Assembly: GCA_034432795.1 (NCBI GenBank)
Contig: DAOUBF010000015.1
Location: forward strand, 4,503-68,502
From: DAOUBF01 sp034432795
GTDB taxonomy: Bacteria > Chloroflexota > Anaerolineae > DSLN01
Direction of reading: 5' to 3'
Length of the DNA stretch: 64,000 nucleotides
In this document: positions 8,571 through 17,160 of the stretch, piece by piece
Layout: every line of letters begins with the position of its first letter
Numbering within the stretch: position 1 is the first letter of the stretch
Program-made: the position numbers and the translations under genes
Notes under the pieces: generated by a model
The model's input: only the letters and a program-made list of their open reading frames with translations
Databases searched by the model: none
Told to the model about the DNA's origin: nothing

Positions 8571-10026
8571 CTGCTTTTGTATAAGTGAACTTTGCCAGAA
8601 CTTCATCAAAAGACTTTTTGTCGGATAGAACTAGTAGCGTGTCGCCGCCCTGCAAAACCGTTCCTCCGCTCGGCACCACAAAGCCATTATCTCTGGCGAT
8701 GAGGACTACCAAAAAATCGTTAGGAAGTCCTAATTCGACGATGGCTTTCCCTACCATGCTTGAGTCAGATGGTATAAACAATTCCTTGAGTTCACTTTTC
8801 AACCCATCCACAGGCGTGTACTCGATAGGATACAATCGCTTGGATATTGCTGGCGCATCAGTCCTTAACCATCGTGCAATCAGGGAAATAGAAGTTCCTT
8901 GCAGCAACACCGAAGTCAGCACGACGAAAAAAACCACGTTGAAGATGAAGTCGGCATGTGGCACCCCGGCTAGCAGGGGGAAGGTTGCCAATACAATGGG
9001 CACCGCTCCGCGCAACCCGACCCAAGATATGAAAGTCTTTTCTCGCCAGTTCAAAGCACTTGGTAGTAAACACAGGAAAACGCTAACAGGGCGGGCGATA
9101 AACATGAGACATCCTGCAATAAGCAAGCCAATGCCTATTATAGGGACAAGGCGTGAAGGGAAAACAAGCAAGCCCAGGGTCAGGAACATGGCGATTTGCA
9201 TGAGCCAGGCTAGACCGTCGTGAAACCGCAAGAGGCTTCTCTTATGGATGAAATCATGACGGCCCAAAGTTATACCTGCCATGTAGACGGCCAGGAAACC
9301 ACTACCGCCAATTAAAACGGTCAATCCAAACGTAAGGAATACTAAGGATAGCGTCAAAACGGGGTAGAGACCTTCATAACCTAGCTTCAGACGATTGACT
9401 AGAAACAGCATCACCCTGCCCATGCCATAACCCAGAACTGCGCCGACGAGCATTTGCAGGACAAATAAACCAAGTAGATTTACAGGCGACAAGTCAGGCT
9501 GTGTAATCAACTGGATCAGGCCAACGGTAAGGAATATCGCCATGGGGTCATTGCTGCCCGACTCTAGTTCCAGCAACGGTTTTAGATAGCCCTTGAGACT
9601 GACACCCTTAGAGCGCAGTACGGAAAACACTGCTGCCGCGTCCGTTGATGAGACTATCGAACCAAGCAGCAGACCTTCAACCAGCGAGAAGCCGAGAAGT
9701 ACGCTTACGAAAAGACCAACGACCAGCGCAGTAATGAATACTCCGAGAGTAGAAAGAAGCAGGCCTTCTTTGACAATAGGACGGACGCGGTTCCATTCTG
9801 TATCGAGTCCACCAGAGAATAGAATCAGAACCAGCGCGATAACGCCGATAAATTGTGCTAGGGCAGGGTCGTCGAAATAGATGCCGCCAGGCCCATCAGA
9901 CCCTGCCAGCATCCCCAATATCAAGAATAACAAGAGCGCAGGTATACCGAATCGGTCAGAGATTTTGCTGACAAGAACACTTATGAGCAACAGAATGGAA
10001 GCGCCAATGAGGATATATTCATTCAT
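8563..10026 (-). CDS. CPA1-family cation/proton antiporter with RCK_C domain
   Basis: About 487 residues. Roughly twelve membrane segments (residues 1-390) are followed by a TrkA_C/RCK_C regulatory domain, as in NhaP2/CvrA-type K+(Na+)/H+ antiporters. Conserved membrane motifs include IVSSTDAAAVFSVLRSKG and LELESGSNDPMAIFLT, whose Asp residues are expected to carry ions. Base composition is clearly AT-richer than both neighbours, and codon use includes many A/T-ending codons, suggesting acquisition by transfer. The stop codon lies in an attC-like sequence. Ion specificity cannot be read. Confidence 0.88.
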
Positions 10027-10278
10027 GACCTGTAATCATATCACCTGACCTATTGCACACGCGATGGTTTGACTCATTGGCGGGCTAACTACGGTTCAGA
10101 TTGCACCTCTCCATATAACCGCCTGTGTCTTGCCGTTGTCAGAAGCTGTGTGATAATTATGCACCGACCCGCCTAAACCGCAAGAATCAGTTTGTCAACT
10201 CCGCGAAGCCCTGTGTTTCACTATTGCTGAAGCCATGCTCCAGCAATCCAAAGCACTCATAATGGTACAGCGCTGGTT
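10027..10278. other. Intergenic region, no gene seen
   Basis: The 252 bp between the antiporter start and the aldehyde dehydrogenase stop are AT-richer than average. The only structure noted is GCGGGCTAACTACGG (10080-10094), which resembles GCGGGCTAACAACGG at the other end of the antiporter in inverted orientation. Confidence 0.5.
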
Positions 10279-11748
10279 CTACCGGATCAGCAGGCGCTCG
10301 GCCTTCCCCGAATAGTTAATGAAGACCGTCTTCAGCTCGGTGAAGAAGTTCAGGCCCTCCTCGGCCATCTCGCGCTCGCCGACGCCGGTCGCCTTGGTGC
10401 CGCCAAAGGGCAGTTGCGCCTCGCCGCCAATCGTCGGCTCGTTGACGTGCACCATGCCGGTCTCCACCTCTTCAATAAAGCGCATGACCCAGTCCACGTT
10501 CTGGGTGAAGATGGAGGCGGTCAGGCCGTACTCCACCGCGTTGGCGAAGCGGATGGCCTCCTCCAGGCTGTTGGCTGTGGCTACAGACAGGACTGGCCCG
10601 AAGATCTCCTCGCGGAAGATGCGCATGTCCGGCGTGACGTTATCAAAGATCGTCGGCTCCACGAAATAGCCGTTGCGCAGATGCTCCGGTGCCTTCCCCC
10701 CCAAGACGAGACGTGCGCCTTCGCGCTTGCCGATCTCAATGTAGGAGAGATCGGTCTTCCACTGCTTCTCGTCCACCGCCGGGCCCATGTCCACGCCCTC
10801 TTCCAGGCCCGGCCCGACGCGAATCTTCCGGGCATGCTCCACCAGGCGTTCCAGCAGGGCCTCTTTGATCGGTGCCAGGGCGATCACGCGGGAGGTGGCG
10901 GTGCAGCGCTGGCCGGTGGAGCCGAAGGCGCCGCCGTGAATCGCCACCGCCGCCTTGTCTAGGTCAGCATCGGGCATGACGACTACGGCGTTCTTGCCAC
11001 CCATCTCACAGGTCACTTTCGCCCCCCGCGCCGCCGCTTTGACGTACAGGGCGCTGCCAACGGCGTTGGAGCCGGTGAAGGAGACGGCGCGGATGGTGGG
11101 CGCGTTGACGATGGCTTCACCCACCGTCCCGCCGGGACCCACGACCATGTTGAACACACCCGGCGGCAGGCCGGCCTCTTCGTAGATTCCGGCCAGGAGC
11201 GCCGCCGTCGCGGGCGTCAACTCGGCCGGCTTGAAAACCACCGTGTTGCCAGCGACGATGGCCGGGGCGCTCTTCCAGATGGGGATGGACCAGGGGAAGT
11301 TCCAGGGCGAGATCAGGCCGACGACCCCCAGCGGGCGGCGGATGGTGTAGGTGAAGGTGTCGCGTGCCTCGGAGGGCAGCGTCTTGCCGTGCATCCGGAA
11401 GCCCTCGCCGGCGTAGAACTCCAGAAGGGAGATGCCCTTGAGCACCTCGCCTTTGGCCTCCTTGAGGATTTTGCCCTCCTCGCGGGTCATGGTGCGGGCG
11501 ATCTCGTCGGCGCGTTGCCGGGCGATGTCCGCGGCGCGCCAGATGACGCGCCCCCGCTCCGGGCCGGGGGTGTTCTTCCACATGGGGAAGGCGGCCTGTG
11601 CCGCTTCAATCGCCTGCTGCACCTCCGCCGGGGTGGCCGCGGGGAACTCCGCGATCACGTCGTGGATGTCCGCCGGGTTGATGTTGCGCACGATGCGATC
11701 CGAGCGCGGGTGAATCCACCTGCCGTTGATATATGAGCCGGTATGCAT
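10279..11748 (-). CDS. NAD(P)-dependent aldehyde dehydrogenase
   Basis: Oxidises an aldehyde to the acid; 489 residues, the normal length for the ALDH superfamily. GVVGLISPWNFPWSIP marks the cofactor region, SFTGSNAVGSAL the nucleotide-binding turn, CEMGGKN the general-base Glu, and GSTGQRCTATSR the catalytic Cys (near residue 280). The sequence resembles succinate-semialdehyde and 2-oxoglutarate-semialdehyde dehydrogenases, but substrate is uncertain. The start ATG 11748 has a strong AAAGGAGG site upstream, and an AT-rich TATATTATACT stretch lies at about 11790-11800. Single-gene unit. Confidence 0.88.
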   Translation of the reverse strand: MHTGSYINGRWIHPRSDRIVRNINPADIHDVIAEFPAATPAEVQQAIEAAQAAFPMWKNTPGPERGRVIWRAADIARQRADEIARTMTREEGKILKEAKGEVLKGISLLEFYAGEGFRMHGKTLPSEARDTFTYTIRRPLGVVGLISPWNFPWSIPIWKSAPAIVAGNTVVFKPAELTPATAALLAGIYEEAGLPPGVFNMVVGPGGTVGEAIVNAPTIRAVSFTGSNAVGSALYVKAAARGAKVTCEMGGKNAVVVMPDADLDKAAVAIHGGAFGSTGQRCTATSRVIALAPIKEALLERLVEHARKIRVGPGLEEGVDMGPAVDEKQWKTDLSYIEIGKREGARLVLGGKAPEHLRNGYFVEPTIFDNVTPDMRIFREEIFGPVLSVATANSLEEAIRFANAVEYGLTASIFTQNVDWVMRFIEEVETGMVHVNEPTIGGEAQLPFGGTKATGVGEREMAEEGLNFFTELKTVFINYSGKAERLLIR

Positions 11749-11849
11749 GGCGTCCTCCTTTGTCGTTGCGGCGGGAAAGCTTGAGTTGTAGTATAATATA
11801 GCGAACCCTGCATTTGCGCCAGTCCCTTTCGCCTGGAATCAGGCCAGCT

Positions 11850-11878
11850 TTGACCGGAACAGGATACGGGATTATACT
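11850..11878 (+). promoter_or_regulatory. Sigma70-type promoter
   Basis: TTGACC (11850-11855), 17 bp, TATACT (11873-11878). It reads toward the remnant reading frame at 11943 and the isomerase gene at 12102. Confidence 0.55.
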
Positions 11879-11942
11879 GGATGTTCAACATCACCCGACC
11901 CACTCGCGCAAGCAAGGGCGCCACTGGAGGAGAGACCAGGTC

Positions 11943-12056
11943 ATGCGTAAGTTTGTTCTACCGATGGTCATATTTACGCTCAGCCGTCAGAGTGGTAGCC
12001 ACAGAATCTATGTAGATGCATCAGGTAAGCGGGTAACCCTGCCGTTTCATGGATAA
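11943..12056 (+). pseudogene. Possible truncated gene start, downstream end replaced by repeat
   Basis: ATG 11943 is preceded by an ideal GGAGGAGAG site (11926-11934, 8 nt spacing) and by the promoter at 11850-11878. The peptide begins MRKFVLPMVIFTLS, like the start of a signal peptide, then loses any recognisable character and stops at the half-copy of the 71-bp repeat. It may be the stump of an exported protein whose body was lost. It could equally be a short leader peptide for the next gene. Confidence 0.25.
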
Positions 12057-12085
12057 ATCTCTGCGCCCGCAGCGCTCTCTGCGGT
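12053..12085. repeat. Half copy of the 71-bp ACCGCAGAG element (family A)
   Basis: Only the right half is present, from TAAATCTCTGCG to CTCTGCGGT (12077-12085). Full 71-bp copies are at 20344, 34322, 41203 and 61479. Confidence 0.6.
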
Positions 12086-12101
12086 TAATCAGGATGCATG
12101 A

Positions 12102-12947
12102 ATGAAAGTAGCGATCAACACAGGCAGCCTTTCCCTCAACGCCTTTGAAGCCCTTGAGCGCGCCCAGGCGTTGGGCTTTGACGCGGTTGAGGTGGATTTG
12201 CACCAGGCCGAGTTGCGCTACGATGGGCAGCGCAAAGCGGACCTGAGCTTCTATCAGCGCCTGGGGGAGGCCATCCGCGAGCGCGGGATGAGCGCGGTCT
12301 CGGCCCATCATCCGGTCCTGACCGGCGAGCAGGTGTTTTCGCAGCGGGTGCGCGCCGGGCTATTGCACCTCGCCATCCGAGCCACGGCTTTGCTGGACGC
12401 ACCTATCCTCGTCGTCCATCCCGCCGACATCTTCACCAGCGCCGAGGACCTAGAGACGTATTTCCTGGAACACAACGCCCCACCGGTGATCGCCGGGTTT
12501 GACGAAGCCTGGGCGCAGCTCGCCAATCGCGGGCTGCGGCTGGCGATCAAAAATGTCAGCTTTGGGCGCGGCCTCACCCTGACCAACCACGCCACGCGCC
12601 TGGCGCAGGTCGCGGATGACCTGGCCGTGCACGCGGTGCTGGATGTGTGGCGGGGAGCAGATAAGCCCAATATCCCGGCCTGGGTGGAGAAGGCGGGCAG
12701 GCGCATTGTGCTCCTGCACCTGCGGGAGGCGCTGGACGAGCGCGATCACCTCCCTCCCCTGTCGGAGAAATGGGCGGACTGGCTGCCTCTGCTCCAGGGG
12801 ACGGCGGCTCAGGCCTGTGTCATCCGGGCTGCAGAAACTGAGGAGGTGCGGCGCGCACGCGACTATATCCTGTCACTGGTGAATGGGGAGCGGCAGAGGA
12901 CTGGGCCGGGCCTGTCGCCTGCCGCGCCCGGTCTGTCATCTATCTAA
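12102..12947 (+). CDS. Sugar phosphate isomerase/epimerase-like TIM-barrel protein
   Basis: 281 residues of the AP_endonuc_2 (xylose isomerase-like) TIM-barrel superfamily. The first strand and helix read MKVAINTGSL ... AQALGFDAVEVDLHQ; later strands include LVVHPADIF, LAIKNVS, AVLDVWRG and IVLLHLREA. Asp and Glu residues at strand ends are in positions where this superfamily binds metal, but the specific sugar or inositol substrate cannot be assigned. The promoter at 11850 is upstream, and a hairpin (12952-13001) directly follows the stop. Confidence 0.75.
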   Translation: MKVAINTGSLSLNAFEALERAQALGFDAVEVDLHQAELRYDGQRKADLSFYQRLGEAIRERGMSAVSAHHPVLTGEQVFSQRVRAGLLHLAIRATALLDAPILVVHPADIFTSAEDLETYFLEHNAPPVIAGFDEAWAQLANRGLRLAIKNVSFGRGLTLTNHATRLAQVADDLAVHAVLDVWRGADKPNIPAWVEKAGRRIVLLHLREALDERDHLPPLSEKWADWLPLLQGTAAQACVIRAAETEEVRRARDYILSLVNGERQRTGPGLSPAAPGLSSI

Positions 12948-12951
12948 CGTG

Positions 12952-13001
12952 CTTCAAAAGCAGCGGTCATTGCCCGTCCACCCCACCCGCTGCTCTTGAA
13001 G
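12952..13001. terminator. Inverted repeat, candidate terminator or operator
   Basis: Arms CTTCAAAAGCAGCGG (12952-12966) and CCGCTGCTCTTGAAG (12987-13001) pair in 14 of 15 positions around a 20-nt loop. It begins 4 bp after the isomerase stop and ends about 40 bp before the subtilisin start. There is no T-run, so it could instead be a regulatory palindrome. Confidence 0.45.
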
Positions 13002-13043
13002 TTCGGCATATCAAAATGACGAGGGAGGAAAGGAGATCTAAGG

Positions 13044-14660
13044 ATGCGCAAGAGTTCTCTTCTCTGGCGACTGGCGGGGCTGGTGGTGCTCCTCAGCCTG
13101 CTGGTCACATCGGCGACGTCGGCGGCGCCGGTCAAGGCCGACCCCCGCGACAAAGTGGACCCCCAGGTTCTGGCCGCCACTGCGAACGGTCAGACGGCGG
13201 AATTTCTCGTCGTCATGGCGGAACAGGCGGACGTGAGCGCGGCCTATCAGCTCCCCACCAAACTGGAAAAGGGCCGCTATGTCTATCACACGCTGTCCAG
13301 CCTGGCCGAGCGCACTCAGGCGGGCATCAAAGCCTATCTGGAGAGCCGGGGTATCCCCTACAAGAGCTTCTTCAGCATCAATATGCTCTGGGTGCAGGGC
13401 GGGCAGGACCTGGTCCTGGAGTTGGCGGCGCGGCCGGAGGTGGGCCGCATTGCCGCCAACCCGCGCGTGCGTGTGCAACTGCCTACCCCTGAGGAACCGG
13501 CACCGCCATCCCCCAATCCGGTGGAGTGGAACGTCCAGCGCGTGAACGCCGACGATGTGTGGGCGCTGGGCTATACCGGCCAGGGCATGGTGGTGGGCAC
13601 GGCGGACACCGGCGTGCAATGGGACCACCCTGCGATCCAGCCCAACTATCGCGGCTGGAATGGCACCACCGCCGATCATAACTACAACTGGTGGGACGCG
13701 GTGGCTCAGGTCACGGCCCCGATTGACCCCAATGGCCATGGCACACACGTCACCGGCACCCAGGTGGGCGGCGATGGGCCGGGGCCATTTACCAACGACA
13801 TCGGCGTGGCGCCGGGCGCAAAGTGGATCGCCTGCCGCAACATGGAGCCTAGCGGCTTCGGCACGCCCGCCCGTTACACCGAGTGCATGGACTTCATGAT
13901 CGCGCCTTGGGACCTCAACCGCCAGAACCCCAACCCGGACCTGGCGCCGGACGCGATCAATAACTCCTGGAGTTGCCCGACCTCGGAAGGGTGCACCGAC
14001 CCGAATATCTTGCTGACGCCGGTGAACAACGTGCGGGCAGCGGGCATTGTCTTCGCGGCGGCGGCCCAGAACAGCGGCCCCCAGTGCAGCACCATCACCG
14101 ACCCGCCGGGGATTTATGACCCGGCGACCACCGTCGGCGCCACGACCAACACCGACGCGCTGGCCAGCTTCAGCAGCAAGGGGCCGATCACCCGCGATGG
14201 CAGCAATCGCCTCAAGCCGGACATTTCCGCGCCCGGCGCCGGCGTGCGCTCCAGCTACCCGACCAACACCTATGCCACGTTGAGCGGCACCTCTATGGCC
14301 ACGCCGCACGTGGCCGGGGGCGTGGCGCTCCTGCTGAGCGCCCGGCCTCAGTTGCGCGGCAACGTGGACGCCATTGAATCCGTGCTGTTTGCCAGCGCCT
14401 ACCGTAACCTGCCTGCCCCACCTCCGCCTACGACGTGCGGCGGCACGCCCTATGATGTCTATCCCAACAACATCTACGGCTATGGGCGTCTGGACCTGCT
14501 GGCAGCCGTCAACGTTCCGACGGCGGTGGAACTGGCGCAGTTCAGCGGAGCGGCACAGCCCGCTTCGTCCCACTGGCTGATCGCTTTGGGGCTGGTGACG
14601 CTCATGGCGGCCAGCTTCCTGGGCCTGGCGCTCTTCATCCGGCGCGGGCGCGTCGCCTAG
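13044..14660 (+). CDS. Secreted subtilisin-like serine protease (S8), membrane-anchored
   Basis: 538 residues. It has a signal peptide (MRKSSLLWRLAGLVVLLSLL ...), an inhibitor-like propeptide to about residue 150, then the S8 catalytic domain with Asp in VVGTADTGVQWDHP, His in DPNGHGTHVTGT and Ser in LSGTSMATPHVAGG. The C-terminus has a single hydrophobic helix followed by IRRGRVA, suggesting the mature enzyme stays tethered to the outer face of the membrane. The start ATG 13044 has a GGAGGAAAGGAG site. Probably a general extracellular or maturation protease. Confidence 0.92.
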   Translation: MRKSSLLWRLAGLVVLLSLLVTSATSAAPVKADPRDKVDPQVLAATANGQTAEFLVVMAEQADVSAAYQLPTKLEKGRYVYHTLSSLAERTQAGIKAYLESRGIPYKSFFSINMLWVQGGQDLVLELAARPEVGRIAANPRVRVQLPTPEEPAPPSPNPVEWNVQRVNADDVWALGYTGQGMVVGTADTGVQWDHPAIQPNYRGWNGTTADHNYNWWDAVAQVTAPIDPNGHGTHVTGTQVGGDGPGPFTNDIGVAPGAKWIACRNMEPSGFGTPARYTECMDFMIAPWDLNRQNPNPDLAPDAINNSWSCPTSEGCTDPNILLTPVNNVRAAGIVFAAAAQNSGPQCSTITDPPGIYDPATTVGATTNTDALASFSSKGPITRDGSNRLKPDISAPGAGVRSSYPTNTYATLSGTSMATPHVAGGVALLLSARPQLRGNVDAIESVLFASAYRNLPAPPPPTTCGGTPYDVYPNNIYGYGRLDLLAAVNVPTAVELAQFSGAAQPASSHWLIALGLVTLMAASFLGLALFIRRGRVA

Positions 14661-14664
14661 AACA

Positions 14665-14753
14665 GACGGAGGACGGCCCCCTCCCCCTCTCCTCCCCTTA
14701 TAGGGGAGGAGAGGGAGGGGAGAGGTTCATCCGTCCTCCGTCGTCCGTCTCCG
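14665..14753. repeat. Nested palindromes: family B inside family C
   Basis: The outer arms GACGGAGGACGG (14665-14676) and CCGTCCTCCGTC (14731-14742) are perfect complements. They enclose a second hairpin, CCCTCTCCTCCCC/GGGGAGGAGAGGG around TTATA. The subtilisin stop is just before it. Confidence 0.75.
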
Positions 14754-14758
14754 TCAAC

Positions 14759-15658
14759 ATGAAATACGTCGTCAGCGTCAGCCTGGGCAGTTCAACCCGC
14801 GATAAGACCGTTGAGGTGGAACTGTGCGGCGAGGTGGTGCACATTGAGCGCCGCGGCACCGACGGTGATGTTGAGAAGGCCATCCGCCTGTTCACCGAGC
14901 TGGATGGGCAGGTGGATGCCCTGGGCGTGGGCGGGATTGACCTGTGGGTGGTGGTGGGGGAGCGCGTTTACCCGCTGTATGATGCCCTGCGCCTCGTCCA
15001 AAATGTCAAGAAGACGCCCTATGTGGATGGGAGCGGGCTGAAAGAGACCCTGGAACGGCGGGTGATGCAGGTCGTTGAACCCCAGGTCGGCCACAAAATC
15101 CAGCCCAAGCGGGCGCTCCTGACGGCAGCGGTGGCCCGCTACGGGATGACCCTCTCCTTTGAGCAGGCGGGCTATGACTGCCGCTACGGGGATTTCATGT
15201 TCAGCCTGGGCATCCCCATCGCCCTGCGCGGCCTGCGCACCTTGCATGTCCTCTCGGCGCTGCTTCTGCCCCTCATCGGTCGCCTGCCCATGAAGATGCT
15301 CTATCCGACGGGGGAGAAGCAGGAGGAGAATGTCCCCAGGTACGAATCGTGGTATCATTGGGCCGGCGTGGTGGCGGGGGACTTTCTGTACATCAAGCGC
15401 CACCTGCCGCTGGACATGCGCGGGCGGACGATTGTGACGAATACCACCACGCCGGAGGATGTGCAGATGCTGCGTGAGCGCGGCGTGCGTTTGCTGGTGA
15501 CCACGACGCCGGTGCTGGAGGGGCGTTCGTTCGGCACGAACGTGATGGAAGCGGCGATCACGGCGCTGGCGGGTAAGGGGCGCCGTCTCAGCTTTGCCGA
15601 ACTGGACGAATGGATTGAACGGCTGGACTTGAAGCCGCAGATTCAGGAGCTGAATTAG
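14759..15658 (+). CDS. Conserved protein of the family annotated 'quinate 5-dehydrogenase'
   Basis: 299 residues starting MKYVVSVSLGSSTRDKTVEV. The pattern VSLGSSxRD, IERRGTDGD, GVGGIDLWV, PYVDGSGLKETLER and IVTNTTTPEDV matches a family commonly named quinate 5-dehydrogenase in bacterial annotations. No classical Rossmann GxGxxG dehydrogenase motif is visible, so that name should be treated with caution. The TTTP and LLVTTTPVLEGRSFGTNVMEA segments near the C-terminus look like a ligand-binding half. It begins a + strand run with a nucleotidyltransferase, a PAP2 phosphatase and an acetyltransferase. Confidence 0.6.
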   Translation: MKYVVSVSLGSSTRDKTVEVELCGEVVHIERRGTDGDVEKAIRLFTELDGQVDALGVGGIDLWVVVGERVYPLYDALRLVQNVKKTPYVDGSGLKETLERRVMQVVEPQVGHKIQPKRALLTAAVARYGMTLSFEQAGYDCRYGDFMFSLGIPIALRGLRTLHVLSALLLPLIGRLPMKMLYPTGEKQEENVPRYESWYHWAGVVAGDFLYIKRHLPLDMRGRTIVTNTTTPEDVQMLRERGVRLLVTTTPVLEGRSFGTNVMEAAITALAGKGRRLSFAELDEWIERLDLKPQIQELN

Positions 15659-15663
15659 GGGGT

Positions 15664-15760
15664 TAACTGCAAAGAACGCCAGGGGATCGCAAAGGTTCTA
15701 TATGGCTCTTTCTCTGTGGGGGCCTTTGCGTCCTTTGTGCTCTTTGCGGTTGGTCATCCG
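15664..15760. repeat. TTTGCG/CGCAAAG palindromic repeat
   Basis: GCAAAGAACGCCAGGGGATC and CCTTTGCGTCCTTTGTGCTC form imperfect inverted arms. It resembles the ACCGCAGAG element with AAAG in place of AGAG. The longer open frame upstream of the nucleotidyltransferase start comes from this repeat. Confidence 0.5.
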
Positions 15761-15770
15761 ACCTCTTCAT

Positions 15771-16565
15771 ATGGACGTGATTGTCACCGCCGGGGGGGTG
15801 CCTGCCCCTGGCGAGCCGCTCTATCCTGTCACCCAGGGCAAGCCCAAGGCGCTGATCCCTATCCTGGGGCGGCCCATGATCGCCTACGTGCTGGATGCCC
15901 TGCTCGGCTCAAAGCAGGTCGGGCGGGTTGTGATCGCGGGCCTGCCGCCAGAAGCCATCGCGGGTCTGCCCGGCCCGCTGATCTCCCTGCCCTCGCAGGG
16001 GGGGATGCTGGAGAATATTGAGGCCGGGCTGGAGTGCCTGCGCCGCTCGGAGGCCCCCTCTGAATATGTGCTGATCTGTAGCTCCGATGTTCCCCTGATC
16101 ACGCCGGAGGTCGTCAATTTTGTGATCAACGCCTGCCTGCGCCAGCCGGGCTATGACCTGTATTACACGGTGGTGGAGAAGTCGGTGATGGAGGCGCGCT
16201 TCCCCGGCTCGCGGCGCACCTACGCGCGGATCAAAGAGGGCGCCTTCACCGGGGGCGACCTGACCCTGTTGCGGCTCAACCCGCCGGATACGCCGCGTGA
16301 TCTATGGCAGAAGCTGATCGCGGCGCGCAAAAGCCCCTGGCGCCAGGCCGAACTCATCGGTTTCTGGCCGCTGATCAAGTTCATCACGCGGCGCTTTACC
16401 ATCGCCGACGCCGAACGGCTGGCCGTGAAGGTCGGCAGGATGCGCGGGCGGGTGGTGATCTCGCCCTATCCCGAACTGGCCATGGACGTGGACAAGCCCG
16501 GTCAGTTGGCGATCATTGAGCAGGAACTGGCCAGGCGAGCACAGTCGGTGGCCAGCAGCCGCTAG
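15771..16565 (+). CDS. MobA-like NTP transferase domain protein
   Basis: 264 residues of the GT-A-fold nucleotidyltransferase type. The N-terminal signature is VIVTAGGVPAPGEPLYPVTQ followed by GKPKALIPILGRPMIAYVLDAL; the metal-binding Asp lies in LICSSDVPLITPEVV (near residue 105). A C-terminal MDVDKPGQLAIIEQ matches the DxDxPxD-type end of such enzymes. It probably transfers a nucleotide to a phosphorylated sugar, alcohol or cofactor; the acceptor is unknown. ATG 15771 is chosen because the family begins at this strand and the residues upstream are repeat-derived. Confidence 0.8.
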   Translation: MDVIVTAGGVPAPGEPLYPVTQGKPKALIPILGRPMIAYVLDALLGSKQVGRVVIAGLPPEAIAGLPGPLISLPSQGGMLENIEAGLECLRRSEAPSEYVLICSSDVPLITPEVVNFVINACLRQPGYDLYYTVVEKSVMEARFPGSRRTYARIKEGAFTGGDLTLLRLNPPDTPRDLWQKLIAARKSPWRQAELIGFWPLIKFITRRFTIADAERLAVKVGRMRGRVVISPYPELAMDVDKPGQLAIIEQELARRAQSVASSR

Positions 16566-16592
16566 TCGGATGGCTGCAGAGGAAAGGGTCGC

Positions 16593-17147
16593 GTGGACAC
16601 AGAGACGCGGATAGGAAGTGCGAAGGGGATAGAACAGTTGCTCCTGCGTGATGAGGCGGCGTCGGCACGGCTGGCGGGCTGGCTGCAACGGTCGGGGTTG
16701 AGGCCGGTGGCCTGGGCCATCGCCCACTCCGGCGACAGCGTGCTCTGGTTTCTGGCCGGGCTGGCCGCGTTTTTCCTGGGCAGCGGTGAGGTGCGCCGGG
16801 CGGGGGCAGTGGTGGCCGTGCTTGTGCCGGTGTTGGCCGTGCTGGCCTTCGGGCTGAAGGCCCTGTTTCGGCGAGCGCGCCCGCCGGGGGAGCGGGGCAC
16901 GCTCTACGTCCACTTTGATGTCCACGCCTTTCCTTCCAGCCACGCTGTGCGCATGGGGGGGCTGGCGGCGGCGCTGGCCTTCCTGGCACCCCCCTGGGCC
17001 ACCGGCGTGCTTGTCCTCTGGGCGGTGCTCGTCAGCCTGGCGCGGGTGGGGCTGGGAATTCACTATCTGCTGGATGTGAGCGCCGGGCTGGTGCTCGGCG
17101 CGGTGTTGGGGGGCCTCCTGGGTCAGGTTGTGCTCCGCCTGGTTTAG
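16593..17147 (+). CDS. PAP2-family membrane phosphatase
   Basis: 184 residues with the three PAP2 signature motifs: KALFRRARP, FPSSHAVR and RVGLGIHYLLDVSAG, the last carrying the catalytic His and Asp. About five hydrophobic helices place it in the membrane, with the active site facing outward as in undecaprenyl-pyrophosphate or phosphatidic-acid phosphatases. The start is GTG 16593 behind GAGGAAAGGG. It follows the nucleotidyltransferase by 27 bp, so the two may act on one lipid-linked pathway, but the substrate is not shown. Confidence 0.85.
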   Translation: MDTETRIGSAKGIEQLLLRDEAASARLAGWLQRSGLRPVAWAIAHSGDSVLWFLAGLAAFFLGSGEVRRAGAVVAVLVPVLAVLAFGLKALFRRARPPGERGTLYVHFDVHAFPSSHAVRMGGLAAALAFLAPPWATGVLVLWAVLVSLARVGLGIHYLLDVSAGLVLGAVLGGLLGQVVLRLV

Positions 17148-17160
17148 GGTGGGGAGCGAT

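Noticed and set aside
13038..14573. 511-codon open frame on the minus strand opposite the subtilisin gene
   Set aside because: It mirrors a clear S8 protease with signal peptide and catalytic triad; the antisense product is low-complexity His/Gly/Arg sequence typical of high-GC shadows.
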